A stretch of 64,000 bases of DNA from Prostheceraeus crozeri (taxonomy: Eukaryota; Platyhelminthes; Polycladida; Euryleptidae), in assembly GCA_907163375.1 (NCBI GenBank), contig CAJQUW010000950.1, positions 1 to 64,000 of the forward strand, in the 5' to 3' direction. A program made the position numbers and the translations under genes. Shown here piece after piece: positions 1 through 11,136 of this stretch (positions within the stretch are counted from its first letter, which is position 1; each line of letters opens with the position of its first letter). The notes under the pieces were generated by a model that had not been told where the DNA came from, made no database searches, and saw nothing but the letters and a program-made list of their open reading frames with translations.

Positions 1-371
1 CAGTATTAAAAAGGCCTATGTATTATGCACGTATATGATAAAAGCATTAATTACGGGTCGAGCAGCTTGAGATGTGCGGGCCTGGCAGGGCCTGGGTCTG
101 AACATTTCCGGTGCAGTGACCTTAGGCCGTTCAGGGCTTTGTCTGAGCCGGCCCGGGGGCCCATTTACAATTCATTGCATCTGTATGCTGTTCTCCAACA
201 ACTGCGCTTTCGGCTGAAACACAATCTCAAGGAAGTCCGCGATCTCCTTTACAATCTAAATGAATGATTGACAGGTGATGAAGGCCAGCAGATTGGAAGG
301 ACTACAACGATTGCCTACAATGATTACACACTTGCATTGGCTTCAGCCCCAATGTCAAATACCACTTTGTC
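1..371. other. No recognised gene
   Basis: Short open frames here show no domain or signal sequence I recognise. The stretch runs up to the target-site duplication of the hAT element that follows. Confidence 0.5.
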
Positions 372-379
372 TCGCAAAG

Positions 380-1104
380 CAGGGATGTGGAGTCGGAGTC
401 CCGGAGTCCTATCATTTTTGCTGGAGTCGGAGTCGGAGTCTAAATGATAGGACTCCGGACTCCGGCCTATAACTAGACCCGAAGTAAAATACAAACAAAT
501 CATCTATTCTCGTGCATAGCTGTCACTGTCAACTTTCTCCGTCAAACAAAAGCACAGAGACAGCAGTGCATGCAAAGCTTGTAATAGTTGAGAGAATGAA
601 CCGTGATAGTGAAAAAAGGATTGTCTTTTCACTCGGTGATTTAGTAGAGAAGACAAGCCTTCCTAGCCTCGATCACACATGCGCACCAAAGGTCACATCA
701 GAGACAAAAATGAATATTAGTTTGTTTGAGAACATTGCCTCTTGCCCTCACGTTAATTGTGTGTGATGGCTCCTCCAAAGCGCATATTGAAATCGAAAGT
801 GTACTGATATTTTGTGGAGAAGGATGGGGATTTTTCTGCCTGGCAGAGACTGGAGAAAACCGTGTGAAGCACACATCAGCAAGATGGGAGGAGCCGAGTC
901 GCATGCATCCAACTTAAAGCGACATTTGATAGACTTTCATCGAAAATGATTGATAATTGATACAGGAATGATCACTAAACATAAGTTCACGCAAGCCTAT
1001 AATGAACTATGCCGCAGGTTACCAGTTTTTTCAAAAAACTAGGCTATATATACTTGCCACCCGGAGTCGGAGTCTTATAAAAATGATAGGACTCCGCATC
1101 CCTG
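380..1104 (+). mobile_element. hAT element, internally deleted, with 8-bp target duplication
   Basis: The ends are inverted: CAGGGATG at 380-387 and CATCCCTG at 1097-1104, and the subterminal GGAGTC / GACTCC hexamers with ATGATAGGACTCC also recur in inverse orientation. The 8-bp sequence TCGCAAAG stands on both sides (372-379 and 1105-1112). An 8-bp duplication next to a CAGGG-type terminus is the signature of the hAT superfamily. The element is only 725 bp, so it cannot encode a full transposase, but it keeps a decayed BED-type zinc-finger segment. It is therefore a deletion derivative of an autonomous copy rather than an unrelated MITE. The perfect duplication suggests a fairly recent insertion. 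Confidence 0.85.
767..950 (+). pseudogene. Decayed BED zinc-finger segment of a hAT transposase
   Basis: Across two frames the translation reads SKVY.YFVEKDGDFSAW, then a broken middle, then SNLKRHLIDFHRK. This is the layout of the DNA-binding BED finger at the N-terminus of hAT transposases, whose second half ends in NLxxHLxxxH. In-frame stops and a frameshift are present, and the first cysteine pair is not intact (W and L stand where C is expected), so it is not functional. No catalytic RNase-H-like region follows within the element. Confidence 0.6.
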
Positions 1105-1559
1105 TCGCAAAGTGACTGAATTCAAATACCTATAAAACTTCAAGATTGAGCCGGAGCTTTCTTTTCTGTCGGCTGTGGCTCCGAAACCATGATGCAAATT
1201 ACGCTTATTACATAAGCATTTTAAAAATTGTATAAATTCAGGAAATAAGACTTTAAGTCAATTCTTACAATCAAATCACCATCATCAATCAAAGATTTCT
1301 TCACTGCTTTCCATCACTGCTTTAACTCGACAATGGAAATGCGTCATTGGCTTGAAATGTTCTCTGAGAATATTTCATGACTCTAAGGTGATCCCTTCGA
1401 CCATTTGTCTGTCAAAGGTTAAACGAATATTGTTTATTTGCTTGCTTTGCACATAGACTTGTAAACATCCTCTGAATACGTTCATCGAAGTGGTGATGAT
1501 TGAAATAACAGCCTTGTTATCAACAATCATTCGATAGATACTCCCAAGTCATCGAAGTC

Positions 1560-2276
1560 ATGAATGCTGTCCGTATTGCTATTTGCCTTCTCTTTGTCTT
1601 CTCAAACGGCAATTCCTCAGCAAATCTCAGTCAATCTCTGCCGGATCTCAACCACGCCCTCCTTCTCATGACAAAGACGTCTCAGAGAATTCTTGATTCA
1701 CGGACACAGCAGAGAGAACAGGAAATATCATCCAAATTCGCATCTGATACGTCGACAAGGGCCGAACTGAAGGATTGGTTCTCCAGTGTGCTGAAGAAAG
1801 AAACCAGAGCGCTGAAGATAGAATGGAACACGAAGATAACAAACCTGAAGGATGAGATTGAAGACTTGAAGAGCTCGGTAAGGAAGTATTCTCCGAAGAA
1901 AAGCACCTGTGTTCTTCCATGGTCAAGAACCCCTTCAGGCAAATGCATTCTTCTCAATCTTGACTTGAAAAACTGGTTCGCAGCATCCACATTTTGTCAG
2001 GAGCATGATAGCGTTCTGGCAACGTTTCAGAATCCATTGGAATATCGAAATATCATTGAAAGTAATGTTCTCTCAGTGCTTCTTTGTTCCTGGGTTGGAA
2101 TAACAGTCAACAATGGAGTGTTTGACTTCAGAGGGCCAACAGGAAGGTCTTTCTTGCACCTGTCTACATTTCCAAACATTTCCACAACAAGATGTGTGAT
2201 GGCCTGTCGAAAGAAAATGGGCGTCGGAGATTGCTCAAAGAGAAACAATTTCATGTGCATGAAGCACTTTGGGTGA
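1560..2276 (+). CDS. Secreted C-type-lectin-like protein, copy 1
   Basis: A single open exon encodes 238 residues. Residues 1-20 are a hydrophobic signal peptide (MNAVRIAICLLFVFSNGNSS). Residues about 25-105 are charged and heptad-like and probably form a helical stalk. From about residue 115 there is a C-type-lectin-like fold: C-x-LPWSRT, then W..A..FC, then LATFQN.LEYR, then WVGI with NGVFDF, and a terminal pair in DCS..NNFMC. The calcium-binding EPN/QPD and WND motifs of sugar-binding lectins are not seen, so carbohydrate binding is uncertain. The start is the first ATG of the frame, right after a 5' flank shared with the second copy (a block like GATAGATACTC then CAAGTCA). I see no splice sites. 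A polyadenylation signal follows at 2450. The product is presumably extracellular, for example in defence or mucus; that role is inference from the fold. Confidence 0.85.
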   Translation: MNAVRIAICLLFVFSNGNSSANLSQSLPDLNHALLLMTKTSQRILDSRTQQREQEISSKFASDTSTRAELKDWFSSVLKKETRALKIEWNTKITNLKDEIEDLKSSVRKYSPKKSTCVLPWSRTPSGKCILLNLDLKNWFAASTFCQEHDSVLATFQNPLEYRNIIESNVLSVLLCSWVGITVNNGVFDFRGPTGRSFLHLSTFPNISTTRCVMACRKKMGVGDCSKRNNFMCMKHFG

Positions 2277-2449
2277 CACTTCCCTCTTCAGTGCTGCAGT
2301 CACATCCTGGGATATTTGATCACTGACTGAATCAATCAAAATCAACTTCTTCGGATGAATGCGGATGAAACTGCTCTGTCTATGAACTCTTTCTGATGAA
2401 AAACTGGTCCCGTGGACACTTTTGTGAATTTTTGGCTCATTTTAACAGC

Positions 2450-2455
2450 AATAAA
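2450..2455 (+). terminator. Polyadenylation signal AATAAA for lectin-like copy 1
   Basis: AATAAA lies 174 bp after the stop codon of the first lectin-like gene, in an A-rich context. It is the first such hexamer downstream and is a plausible 3' end. Confidence 0.5.
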
Positions 2456-3675
2456 AACAATTACTTGACTTCCAGGGGGTTATACGTTTCTTTATACTGC
2501 TGGAATAAACTACAATAGCCACGACCCGGTTTGACTGCGCTTCTCTGATAACTACTTTTGATTTTGTCATATTTGGCCAATGGGAACATCAGAACATTTA
2601 TCTTTAATTCAAGAAACGTTTTGAAATCAGAGATTTTTATTTGATTTCTTAGACAATTTTGCATCTTAAGCAATTCAAATTATTTGTAGATCATTGCATA
2701 CACCTATTGATGCATTGTTGATAGCATTTCCGTTGCCTACAGCACAATTGAAGCTATAATCAACATGCTAATTCATCCAGAAACGCATCTAGGTGCTCGT
2801 TACAATGAATGAACAGCAGTATCAATTTTAGTAGTTAACTACTCAAGAAAGTAATCTGTCTGTTTTGTGCTACAAATAATGGACCCCAAGCATGAAAAGG
2901 ACAGATTCTCATACATTCCAATGTTTTTCGTGTAATTTCTCCCTTGGATGAGTAGTTACTTTAATTTCTTGCACGCTGTATAACTCAGATAGCATCAGTC
3001 TATATGCAATCTACATGTGCAATAGAATGCATTTTTACAGATCTCTAGTTGAATTGCATTCAGCACGGCTTACCTATCTCTATGCAATCACACATGCTCC
3101 TCATACTGTTGCAAGACCTGCGCATGCGATATCGGATCAACACGCACCGCTTATCAGAACCATCAGCTATCAATCTCTAACTGATACTCAAAAATCAAGA
3201 TATTGGAAAAAAGTGGAATTCAAATCTCTAGCTGCTATCTGCAGCAACAAGATGACTAAGTTGGAAGAAACTGATGCCTCGAGAGGAACTAGCATGCCTG
3301 AGTGTGTAATACAGTAATTTCGTACACGATTGCATGTTGCTGTAGAATTGTCATGTTGTATGATTCGATCATCGCTCGTTTCATCTTGCGAGCTCCTCTC
3401 ACCCTCAGTAAACGCATTGACAATAACGCTATTTCTGAAACTCAGTCATTGCGCACAAGCATAGCTTCACTAGGACTTCACAGTGATCCTTCCACATGGA
3501 GGATTAAACCTATGAAGGTTCATTTCCTTGAAATTAAAATACTGTGTAGCAGATCGGTACAAGCGTTTCATATTTAATTGTCTTCAATTCACATTTCAAG
3601 CAGTCACACACGAAAGCAGCATGTTCGCATTTGTGGTCTTTTAATACATATACGAGGATGATTAAGCAATAAGTA
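2456..3675. other. Intergenic, no recognised gene
   Basis: Between the lectin-like gene and the first MITE there are only short open frames without recognisable domains. The frames at 3015-3317 and 3302-3577 look like chance reading frames in AT-rich DNA. Confidence 0.5.
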
Positions 3676-3677
3676 TA

Positions 3678-3812
3678 GGATATCACACTGATTTCAGTAG
3701 ATTAACGCTGAGAATCTACGAGTATCATAAGCCGGAGGCGAGGAGAATAGATAGCTTATGATACGAGTAGATTTTCAAGCAGCGTTTATCTTCGGAAATC
3801 AGTGTGATATCC
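3678..3812. mobile_element. 135-bp MITE with ~55-bp inverted repeats and TA duplication
   Basis: The left arm starts GGATATCACACTGATTTC and the right arm ends with its complement, GAAATCAGTGTGATATCC. The arms stay complementary for about 55 bp and leave a loop of roughly 22 bp. TA flanks both sides (3676-3677 and 3813-3814), as expected of the Tc1/mariner superfamily. There is no coding capacity, so the transposase must act in trans. Confidence 0.85.
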
Positions 3813-4070
3813 TAATTTAAATGACCGATATCTTAAAGGGAATAGAAATTCATAAAATTCAAGCGTTTAACACTGCAAATGTTGACAACATGAAAGACAT
3901 GTTTAGTAGAACTTTCTCAAACTGTGTATTCAATGTCAAGTTTGAGAAGTAAGAGACAATGTGACGTGACTCATCATAGTATGATACTTATTGTTGACAA
4001 ATTGTTAAAATTTGTTCTATCGTTAAATATCTACAATTCTACTGATATCGGTCATATAAATGAGTGTGAT

Positions 4071-4150
4071 CGTCATATCAGCGGTGTAATCGTCATATCA
4101 GCCATGCAATCGTCATATCAGCGGTGTAATCGTCGCATCAGCGTTGTCAG
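4071..4150 (+). repeat. Tandem repeat, 20-bp unit, four copies
   Basis: The unit CGTCATATCAGCGGTGTAAT occurs four times head to tail with a few substitutions. It lies about 300 bp upstream of the second lectin-like gene. Confidence 0.85.
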
Positions 4151-4454
4151 GAAGTGGAGGAAGGAGGAAGAGGATGTTGTGATGAAAGTAAAAACCTGAT
4201 GTTGCGGTTGACCATCTTAGAAGCTTGAATGGTAGCATTAGTTATTCACTTTGCACTGTTGGCTTGCTGTAATGGATGACATGATCCAGATGTTTAATTA
4301 CTGCAGTTTATTCGCTTGATTCCAATCTTCCTGGTATAGATAAGACGGTTAAGATTATCTTAATAAGAACGGAGTTAATTAAAAGGAAGTAAAGCGCAGA
4401 TGTAATTTAACTATCAGTAATCATTCTTCGACAGATACTCAACAAGTCACTGAC

Positions 4455-5174
4455 ATGAATTCGGCCTGCTGTGTTGTAATTTTCTTCCTCTTGTCTTTCG
4501 GCAGCGGTAATGCCGCGAATGTCAGTGAATCTTTGCAGCAACTCAGCGACGCTCTCCGTCTCATGACAAAAACCTCAGAGAGAATTCTTGATCCCCAGAG
4601 ACTGCAGATTGAAGAGAACATTTTGTCCAAATATGCTGCTGACACTTGGACAAGTGCTGAGCTGAAGGAATGGTTCATTGATGTACTGAAGAAAGAAACA
4701 AAGAAGTTGAGGAATGAGATTGCACGGCGGGACATTGAAATCTCCAATTTGAAGACTCGAGTTGAAGAAATGAAGACTTCTAAGAACAACTCGTGCATCT
4801 TCCCTTGGTCAAGAACGGCTGCAGGAACTTGCATTCTTCTCTCATTGGAGTTGCGTGATTGGTCTTCAGCTTCGAAATACTGTGAGGATCAGAAGGGCGC
4901 ATTGGCGACGTTTCAGAATGAAGTGGAGTACCGAGATGTTGTAGAAAGTCACTTTCTGTCATCATTTTGTCCATGGATTGGAATCACTCTTACTAGCGGT
5001 GTCCATGATTTCGGTGAAGCAAAGGGAAGAACCTTCGTGAAATCATATAGATTTTCAAACAGTTCAGGGACTAGATGTGTGGTAGCGTGTGGCAAAGAAA
5101 TGGATAATGAAGACTGCTCCAAGAAACGGAATTATATTTGCATGAAGCCATCTGAGTCCACAATGCTTGAATAA
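4455..5174 (+). CDS. Secreted C-type-lectin-like protein, copy 2
   Basis: This 239-residue single-exon gene is a tandem paralogue of the gene at 1560, in the same orientation. It has a signal peptide (MNSACCVVIFFLLSFGSGNA), the conserved block MTKTSERILD, a stalk with the conserved AELKEWF.DVLKKET, and a C-terminal C-type-lectin-like domain: C.FPWSRT.AGTCILL, W.SASKYC, ALATFQNEVEYR, PWIGI, and DCS.KRNYICM. The cysteines of the domain are shared by the two copies, while the stalk and loops have diverged; substitutions with intact reading suggest both copies are selected. Classical calcium/sugar motifs are absent here too. Both lack introns, so either an intronless ancestor was duplicated or a retrocopy seeded the pair. 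I see no clear AATAAA close downstream. Confidence 0.85.
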   Translation: MNSACCVVIFFLLSFGSGNAANVSESLQQLSDALRLMTKTSERILDPQRLQIEENILSKYAADTWTSAELKEWFIDVLKKETKKLRNEIARRDIEISNLKTRVEEMKTSKNNSCIFPWSRTAAGTCILLSLELRDWSSASKYCEDQKGALATFQNEVEYRDVVESHFLSSFCPWIGITLTSGVHDFGEAKGRTFVKSYRFSNSSGTRCVVACGKEMDNEDCSKKRNYICMKPSESTMLE

Positions 5175-5599
5175 TGACAATCATGTGAGGCTTTGTTGAT
5201 CATCAAACTGGTTGCTTTTATGGCTAATATGCACCGCCAACCCACAGACTGCTTCACTACCTTTATCTGCACAAGGATTTACTTGTTATCCTGATAGCCA
5301 CTGTAGAAACGAATGAAACTAGTAGATTTAAGAATCATTCTTGCGATAATGAATTGTCCTGAAATGCATTTGTCATATTCTCTGCATTAACTAGATTGTG
5401 TTATCTAATCATTATTGTTTTATAATCTTTGTTTTTTTTTCGGTACTTCCGGGATCTACAAGACATTTGCCTCATTGCTGGTATATTTGTGAGAAAACGT
5501 CCCTACCATTCAGTTCTTGTTAATTACTTTGAGATCATTAAAAAGTATTAACCATAGAGTTAGTATATTAGGTACAGTACTCAGCATAATAAGTGCACG

Positions 5600-5912
5600 A
5601 TAAGATTTCGAATCGATCATGAATTCCTTAATAATTTCCTTGATAGCTTGATTTCTGTTTAATCAAGATGCCTGTTAGTAACACTCCTTTTGGTACCTGA
5701 TAAGTCTCATACTACTTTTACAGAGGTACCATATCGCCAGTTTAAAACACAGGAGAAATTTCCAAAAATATAGCTACTGAAAAATTTATCAAATATTTTT
5801 TTTAACTGCAAGAACGCATTCTCCACTAAAACTGAATCTTTTGATTAAAAACTTTCGCTGCATGCTGACATTTGTTAGAGTCGACACTCTATACCTACTT
5901 ACTCTATGGTAC
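5600..5912 (+). repeat. Dispersed repeat family A, copy 1
   Basis: The 3' end (GAGTCGACACTCTA, then ACCTACTTACTCTATG) is shared with 28500-28530, with 39160-39200 on the other strand, and partly with 23850-23870. Upstream blocks such as CTCATACTACTTTTACA also align with the 28.3-kb copy. No coding capacity is seen. Confidence 0.6.
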
Positions 5913-6629
5913 AATTGTCAAAATTTTATTCAAAACAATTGAAAATTGTCATCATTAAATACCAGTGTTTCAATAAGCAAATAAATGAAAAATATCCCTG
6001 TAAAATATCTTTAAAATTAGCAGCTAAAATAATATTCTTGTGGATCTTAACAGTTTATAAACAGAGGATATCCGTTTTTAGCTTTTTCAATTGTATCGTC
6101 ATCAGATTTAACTGATATTAAATGATGTCTTCTATGAAGTTTAGTTACAGTTATTTCAACGATGTGCTGTTTTCAGTCTGTACTGAAGGTATTTCCGACA
6201 TCATCGGAGGTTTCAATGCAGACATCTGGGTATATTGGGAAAGTTTTCATAGTGTCAAGATGAATGGATGGTAATACTTGAATTCGATGGCATTGAGATT
6301 GTGAGGCAAAATGAGAGAAAATTGGCAGTTCATGAGCGTTTTTGACATCTCAGATTTCTTGTTACAAATTCAACTTCACCTCCACGAGAACCAGGATCAT
6401 CATCATCATCCTATAAGCAGTTCCTTGCATGCTGTTTTATGATTACAAGAGTTCATGAAGACCTTCTTCATAAAGTGAAAAACAGAATTAATACCAAATT
6501 CAATCTATTTCAAAGCTTCCCTCAGCATGACAATCAAGCCAATTTGCACATGTGAGAAGGCGTCAATGCACTTAAATATCACAAAACTTCCGTATCTGCT
6601 GTTCCCTCTTTGCCGCAGAGATTTAACAA

Positions 6630-6871
6630 TTAGTCCATGTGATCATCGCTGTCTTCATTGCCGTTACCACTATGATACACACTGAACCTATTCAGATCCA
6701 CAATAAACAGCCAAACTGATGATGCGTGCTGCACACATACTCCTCGACAGTGCTCATCAGATCTTCCTTCTCAAAGACAATCTTTCCTTTCCTTGCTTTG
6801 CTGTGGCTTGAAGTAGGAACACGAGCAGGGGGAGGGAGCATCTGTAAATCCATCTCAGTGCCTGACTTCAC
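6630..6871 (-). pseudogene. Candidate coding exon, unknown protein, one frameshift
   Basis: On the minus strand a good acceptor (CATCCGTTTCAG) precedes an open stretch of 59 codons whose composition looks coding, including KARKGKIVFEKEDLMSTVEE. It ends at a stop at 6692-6694. A shift of frame near 6710 would instead give VDLNRFSVYHSGNGNEDSDD and a stop at 6630-6632. The acidic tail and the spacing suggest a C-terminal exon that has gained a frameshift, or two overlapping chance frames. I do not recognise the family, and no partner exon was found. Confidence 0.25.
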
Positions 6872-7278
6872 CTGAAACGGATGCGTCTATTTACCTGCTA
6901 ATAAGTACTCCACAACTGTTGATAGTCACTTGCAGTGCTGATTGTTCCCTTATTCTACTGTATTTTTCTTCATTAACATCATAGCGGATTTGTAGTTATA
7001 CCTGTGTTGTACACTTTATGCATTGAAATGTACAATCCTTTTATATACAATATAGGCCACTACAGAAATCTGACTTGTGTTAAAGCTTAGAACTAATACT
7101 ATGAAGGACATTTTAAAAACTATGAACTAGAAACATCGATTTATTTATGTCTGCTTCACAAGGGGCACTTCGGGTCCCTTAAGCATCCACTAAACATAGA
7201 TATTAAACAGTCATTTAAACATTATTTTAAATTTGAACTAAATACTATTATCAAGGCCATTTTTTGCAATCAAGAAAC

Positions 7279-7642
7279 AGCCAACCGGTAATCCATTGAC
7301 TCTTAACTGATCAACCAGTAATCCAGTGACTCTTCACCGATCAACCGATAATGCAGTAGCCCTTTACCGATCAACCGATAATGCAGTACCCCTTGCCGAT
7401 CAACCGATAATGCAGTACCCCCTTGCCGATCAACCAGTAATGCAGTGACCCTTAACCGATCAACCGATAATCCAATGACTCTTAACCGATCAACCGATAA
7501 TCCAATGACTCTTAACCGATCAACCGATAATCCAATGACTCTTAACCGATCAACCGATAATCCAATGACTCTTAACCGATCAACCGATAATGCAGTGACC
7601 CTTAACCGATCAACCAGTAATGCAGTAACACATAACCGATTA
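7279..7642 (+). repeat. Minisatellite, 30-bp unit, about 12 copies
   Basis: The unit AACCGATCAACCGATAATCC plus AATGACTCTT repeats head to tail. The central copies (7450-7590) are identical, and the outer ones carry variants such as GCAGTACCCC. Thirty is divisible by three, so a frame stays open through it (MTLNRSTDNP repeated), but there is no start context, no signal and no flanking exon, so I do not call a protein. Confidence 0.9.
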
Positions 7643-7644
7643 AG

Positions 7645-8675
7645 AAACAGTTACGATTTTCATATGCTATTGTGATGGTTTTGTATGATGACTTGCCTTT
7701 CTCCTTTTTGACAGTTTCATCAAACACACATTTTTACATTACTTTTGACAATATTGGCTTACAAATTTCTTTAGGTGCTTTCAAGACATTTCTATGACAC
7801 ACAGGAGGTATGTGACTTATCTGCATGCATTCATGCGTGGTATGTAACGTTGTGAATTTACATGGTGAGCTCATACTACTTCTAAATGGTGTAAGTAGTG
7901 ACGATAGATGGATCTTCTCAAGTCACATTAAAAACACATGTCTATGCCTATCTGTCGATCTCAGAGTACTATTACACAAGTTCAATTGCTTTCATGCATT
8001 CCTACACTGAGATCGCATGAGCATTCGCTCTCTTATTTACACCTAAACAGACCTTCTTACATAATATCGATATTGCGGGTGTTATTAGCCATTTGCTTTT
8101 TCAACTAACTGCCTCATTCACTAGAAAATGGAGAACTATCATTTTTCAGCAAATGTTGCTCAAAAAACGCTTCCTAATTCGAGTAATTTGATGAATGAAT
8201 TTTCTGTAGTATTTTGAAATGTCAGATGATCCGCTGATTCCAGAAATCACAGAAACAATGCTTTGGTCCAAACAATCAACAACTCGTGGATTCCAATGCA
8301 TTTAATGACCGCTCACCTCAATGTATCCCCCAGTGAAACAAAGACTGGCCTTTGGCTAGACAAATTCAACTCTTCAACCCGCTACAGAAAATATTGTTTC
8401 AGTGTCACTCACAGAAACCCGACTTTGTTTAAGTTAGTGAGATTATAACGGACAATTTGATGATGGTCGGTAGTCGCCGATCTTAGTCTATGTTGCTAGA
8501 TCTTAGCAAGAATCTAATTAATGAAACGTGCAACAGTTGCATATTCTAGCTGTAAGGCGATGTACTGCAAATCATTTTACCAGAACTCCCAACCCCCACC
8601 GCCCACACAAAGGATTTCAGCAAGTGAAAATTGATTTCTCTACTTAATGATATATCGAAGTGAATACACCCATAC
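7645..8675. other. No recognised gene
   Basis: AT-rich sequence with short frames only. I see no domain, RNA gene or clear repeat here. Confidence 0.5.
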
Positions 8676-8679
8676 CCTC

Positions 8680-8871
8680 TTGAGCCACGATGACGTGCGG
8701 TTCGACTAGCAGATCACATCCGCAACTACCCATGACGTGCACTACACGTCATCGCTGCATTATGTTCCCATCGTTCACTCACCGTCAGGGGAGTTGCAGT
8801 TATGAGTGAGTGACGTGCACTGCACGTCATGGGTAGTTCGAGCTGTGTAGCAGATTTGACTTGGGGCTCAA
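8680..8871. repeat. Palindromic element containing a TGACGTGCAxTGCACGTCA core
   Basis: Inverted blocks TTGAGCC / GGCTCAA stand at the outside, and ACTACCCATGACGTGCACT / AGTGCACGTCATGGGTAGT (8725-8751 and 8811-8837) lie inside. Each inner block is itself nearly palindromic (TGACGTGCACTGCACGTCA). It is most likely a small inverted-repeat transposon. TGACG is also the half-site of CREB/ATF factors, so a regulatory use is possible but unproven. Confidence 0.6.
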
Positions 8872-10185
8872 AAGGACCCATGAAGGCATGGGGAAGATAT
8901 TCGACATCTAGGGCAATGTTTCAATGCGTCATGACGTAGGACGTAGCATTGTTTTTAATGTCCATCTCCGTTCTAGTTATTATTCTAGTTTATTATTATG
9001 GAGTGTCGAATTTCTGTGCTCACAAGGATTAAATTAGTGTTCGCTTTATGGGATGGGAATTGCTGCATATTGCCAGTGGGAATTCCATATCACCACATGA
9101 AGCGTCTTATCTCTAAGATATTGTTTCGTCGTCATGTAATTATTATCCACCAAAACTTCGGTAATGAAATTCTTCATCAGATAGCCTCTTGACATGTACG
9201 AACAGTTTATTCAGTAACTTGAGTGATAGATTGATTTCCTTTAGTTAAACATTAGAGGTATAGTTTGTTTTGAAGCAGAGAAAAATAGATTGTAGACAAG
9301 TCTATTATCTTGGATTGAATCGATCAGTCTATTTTCAATGTTTACTTTTGTGGTTCAATAAGACAATCGATCTGTTATACAGAAATTGGAATCAACGTTG
9401 AATACACGGAAAAATTGAAACATTGGACATTCAACCTGTAGGTAATCATGAAGCGCCGATTCGATATTGGGATTTAATAAAGAATTGTTGAGGTAATTCA
9501 GCAAGTGTAAAGCTCATTTACTTGTACTAATAACACCAGCGGCAACGATCTAATTAGATCTCAGGACTTCTGTCGATTCGCAATGAAATTGAACAGGTCG
9601 ACGAATGACTCATATTCAAACAAACGGCGCTGAATAAGGGGCTGATTGGAGCCTTAGGCGCTTTTATTTTACAATCGGACGATCGATTTCTACAATCCTT
9701 CCTTTGCTGGCCTCATTGTTTTGGCAACAGCACTGCCGCCAATATATTTACAACAAAGTTATTCCAAAATGCTCCTTGTTTGAGCATTCATGTCTTTCAA
9801 AGCACTGAAAAATGACTTATTACATATGTAGGTTATCTAAGACTAGCCCATTCACTATCGGCATGTACGATCTACGCATCTACCGTGGTACAAGTCTGCT
9901 CACGCTACTTCAGCATGCTCATACTAAATCAGAAGTAATGATGGCAGGCTGCCTCATATTCAAACATTACATTGAAAATACTTGCTTCTTCAGTTTTTTG
10001 ATGTGATAGAGATTTCTGATTACACTACAAGCTTGCTCAATATTCTATTTCTGAGGCATTCTTTAGTCTGTAATGTAAAACGTCTTGTAAAATATCTTTA
10101 ACAGATTGATTTTGAATAGATGAAACACATGATCGCCGATTTACGTAGATTTTCGTTGCAGTTAATTTCTTGAAGATTTGAAACA
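8872..10185. other. No recognised gene
   Basis: Only short frames without domains (for example at 8998 and 9812). No RNA gene or repeat that I can name. Confidence 0.5.
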
Positions 10186-10250
10186 CTAGGTGAAAATGCC
10201 TTGCGTAACTCACGCGTAATTACGGAGCACCCCAAACATTCGTGGGCAGT
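10186..10250 (+). repeat. Solo end of the 11.1-kb foldback family
   Basis: CACTAGGTGAAAATGCC, then CTCACGCGTAATTACGGAGC, then AAACATTCGTGG matches the left terminus of the element at 11137 with about a dozen differences. No matching right end was seen nearby, so it is a fragment. Confidence 0.55.
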
Positions 10251-10289
10251 TATACTTCTAAGCACTCACTTGCGCGTACATTAAGAGTC

Positions 10290-11130
10290 ACTGTAGGGAT
10301 TCCAAAATCCCGGAAAATCTCAATCCGGGGATTGAGTAGAATCGCAAATATCCCATTACAAAGCATAGATATGTCCATATGTTGATAGCATGTGATACGG
10401 GTAGGGATTGCAATCCCGAGATTCCTTGGGTTTGTGCAATTTCCGAAATCCCAGGATTGATTTATGATTTATGATTTATTTGTTGTTTTGTTTTATATTT
10501 ATTTTACTATTCGGTAGGGGGACCGATCGACCGAAAAATCGAATTTCCTTTGAATTATTTATTATTATTTACGCCTAATATTACAGCCTACAGTCATATT
10601 ATGTGTGTGATTATATACTTCCGCCTTTTATGTCTTCTTATCATATGTACAGGGTACAAGTTCCACAATGCCATAAAATCCAGGTCACGGGATTCCGGGA
10701 TTGAATAGAACACTAACTATGCTGTGATAAAGCACATGTGTATGCCAATAATATGGGATGTCGAGATGTAGGAATAGCAGAGAGATGGAATTGCCAAAAG
10801 TCGGTTCACTTGCAATATATCACAATTGACAAGTCAACTTAAAGTGTATTCCGCTTTATGCACAAATTGATAACGGCAACGTTGAGAGTAACAATCTGCG
10901 ATATCTTGAGATTCGGGATTGGCAGAGTGAAGACTCGGGGTTTGAGCCTGCCTACAAAATCCCGACTCTTCTTGATCCCGGGATTCGGGATTAGAGGCTC
11001 TGACCCGGGATCGAGATTGACAAAATCCCAGAATTGAGTTAACCAGAGGCTAATATGTAAACAAAAACTGTTGGCTAATGAGAAATTTGTCTCCTACAGA
11101 TCCCAATCCCGTGGATTAGCTCTATTCCTA
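10290..11130. repeat. Region of interspersed GGGATT / AATCCC motifs
   Basis: GGGATT, CCGGGATT and their complements recur irregularly more than a dozen times, with two roughly 350-bp segments that resemble each other (both hold GGATTGAATAGA- or GGATTGAGTAGA-like and AAAGCA.A..TGT blocks). It looks like degenerate duplicated repeat DNA, not coding sequence. Confidence 0.5.
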
Positions 11131-11136
11131 ATCCCA

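Noticed and set aside
698-917. Overlapping short genes on both strands around 700-917
   Set aside because: They overlap the decayed BED finger inside the hAT element.
4071-4150. CRISPR-like array
   Set aside because: Twenty-base units are directly adjacent without spacers, and the genome is eukaryotic.
4439-4974. Minus-strand open frames over the second lectin-like gene
   Set aside because: Antisense shadows of a well-supported coding sequence; the same holds for 1666-2260 over copy 1.
7445-7675. Repeat protein of MTLNRSTDNP decapeptides
   Set aside because: It is a by-product of a 30-bp minisatellite whose length is a multiple of three; no start context or flanking exons.
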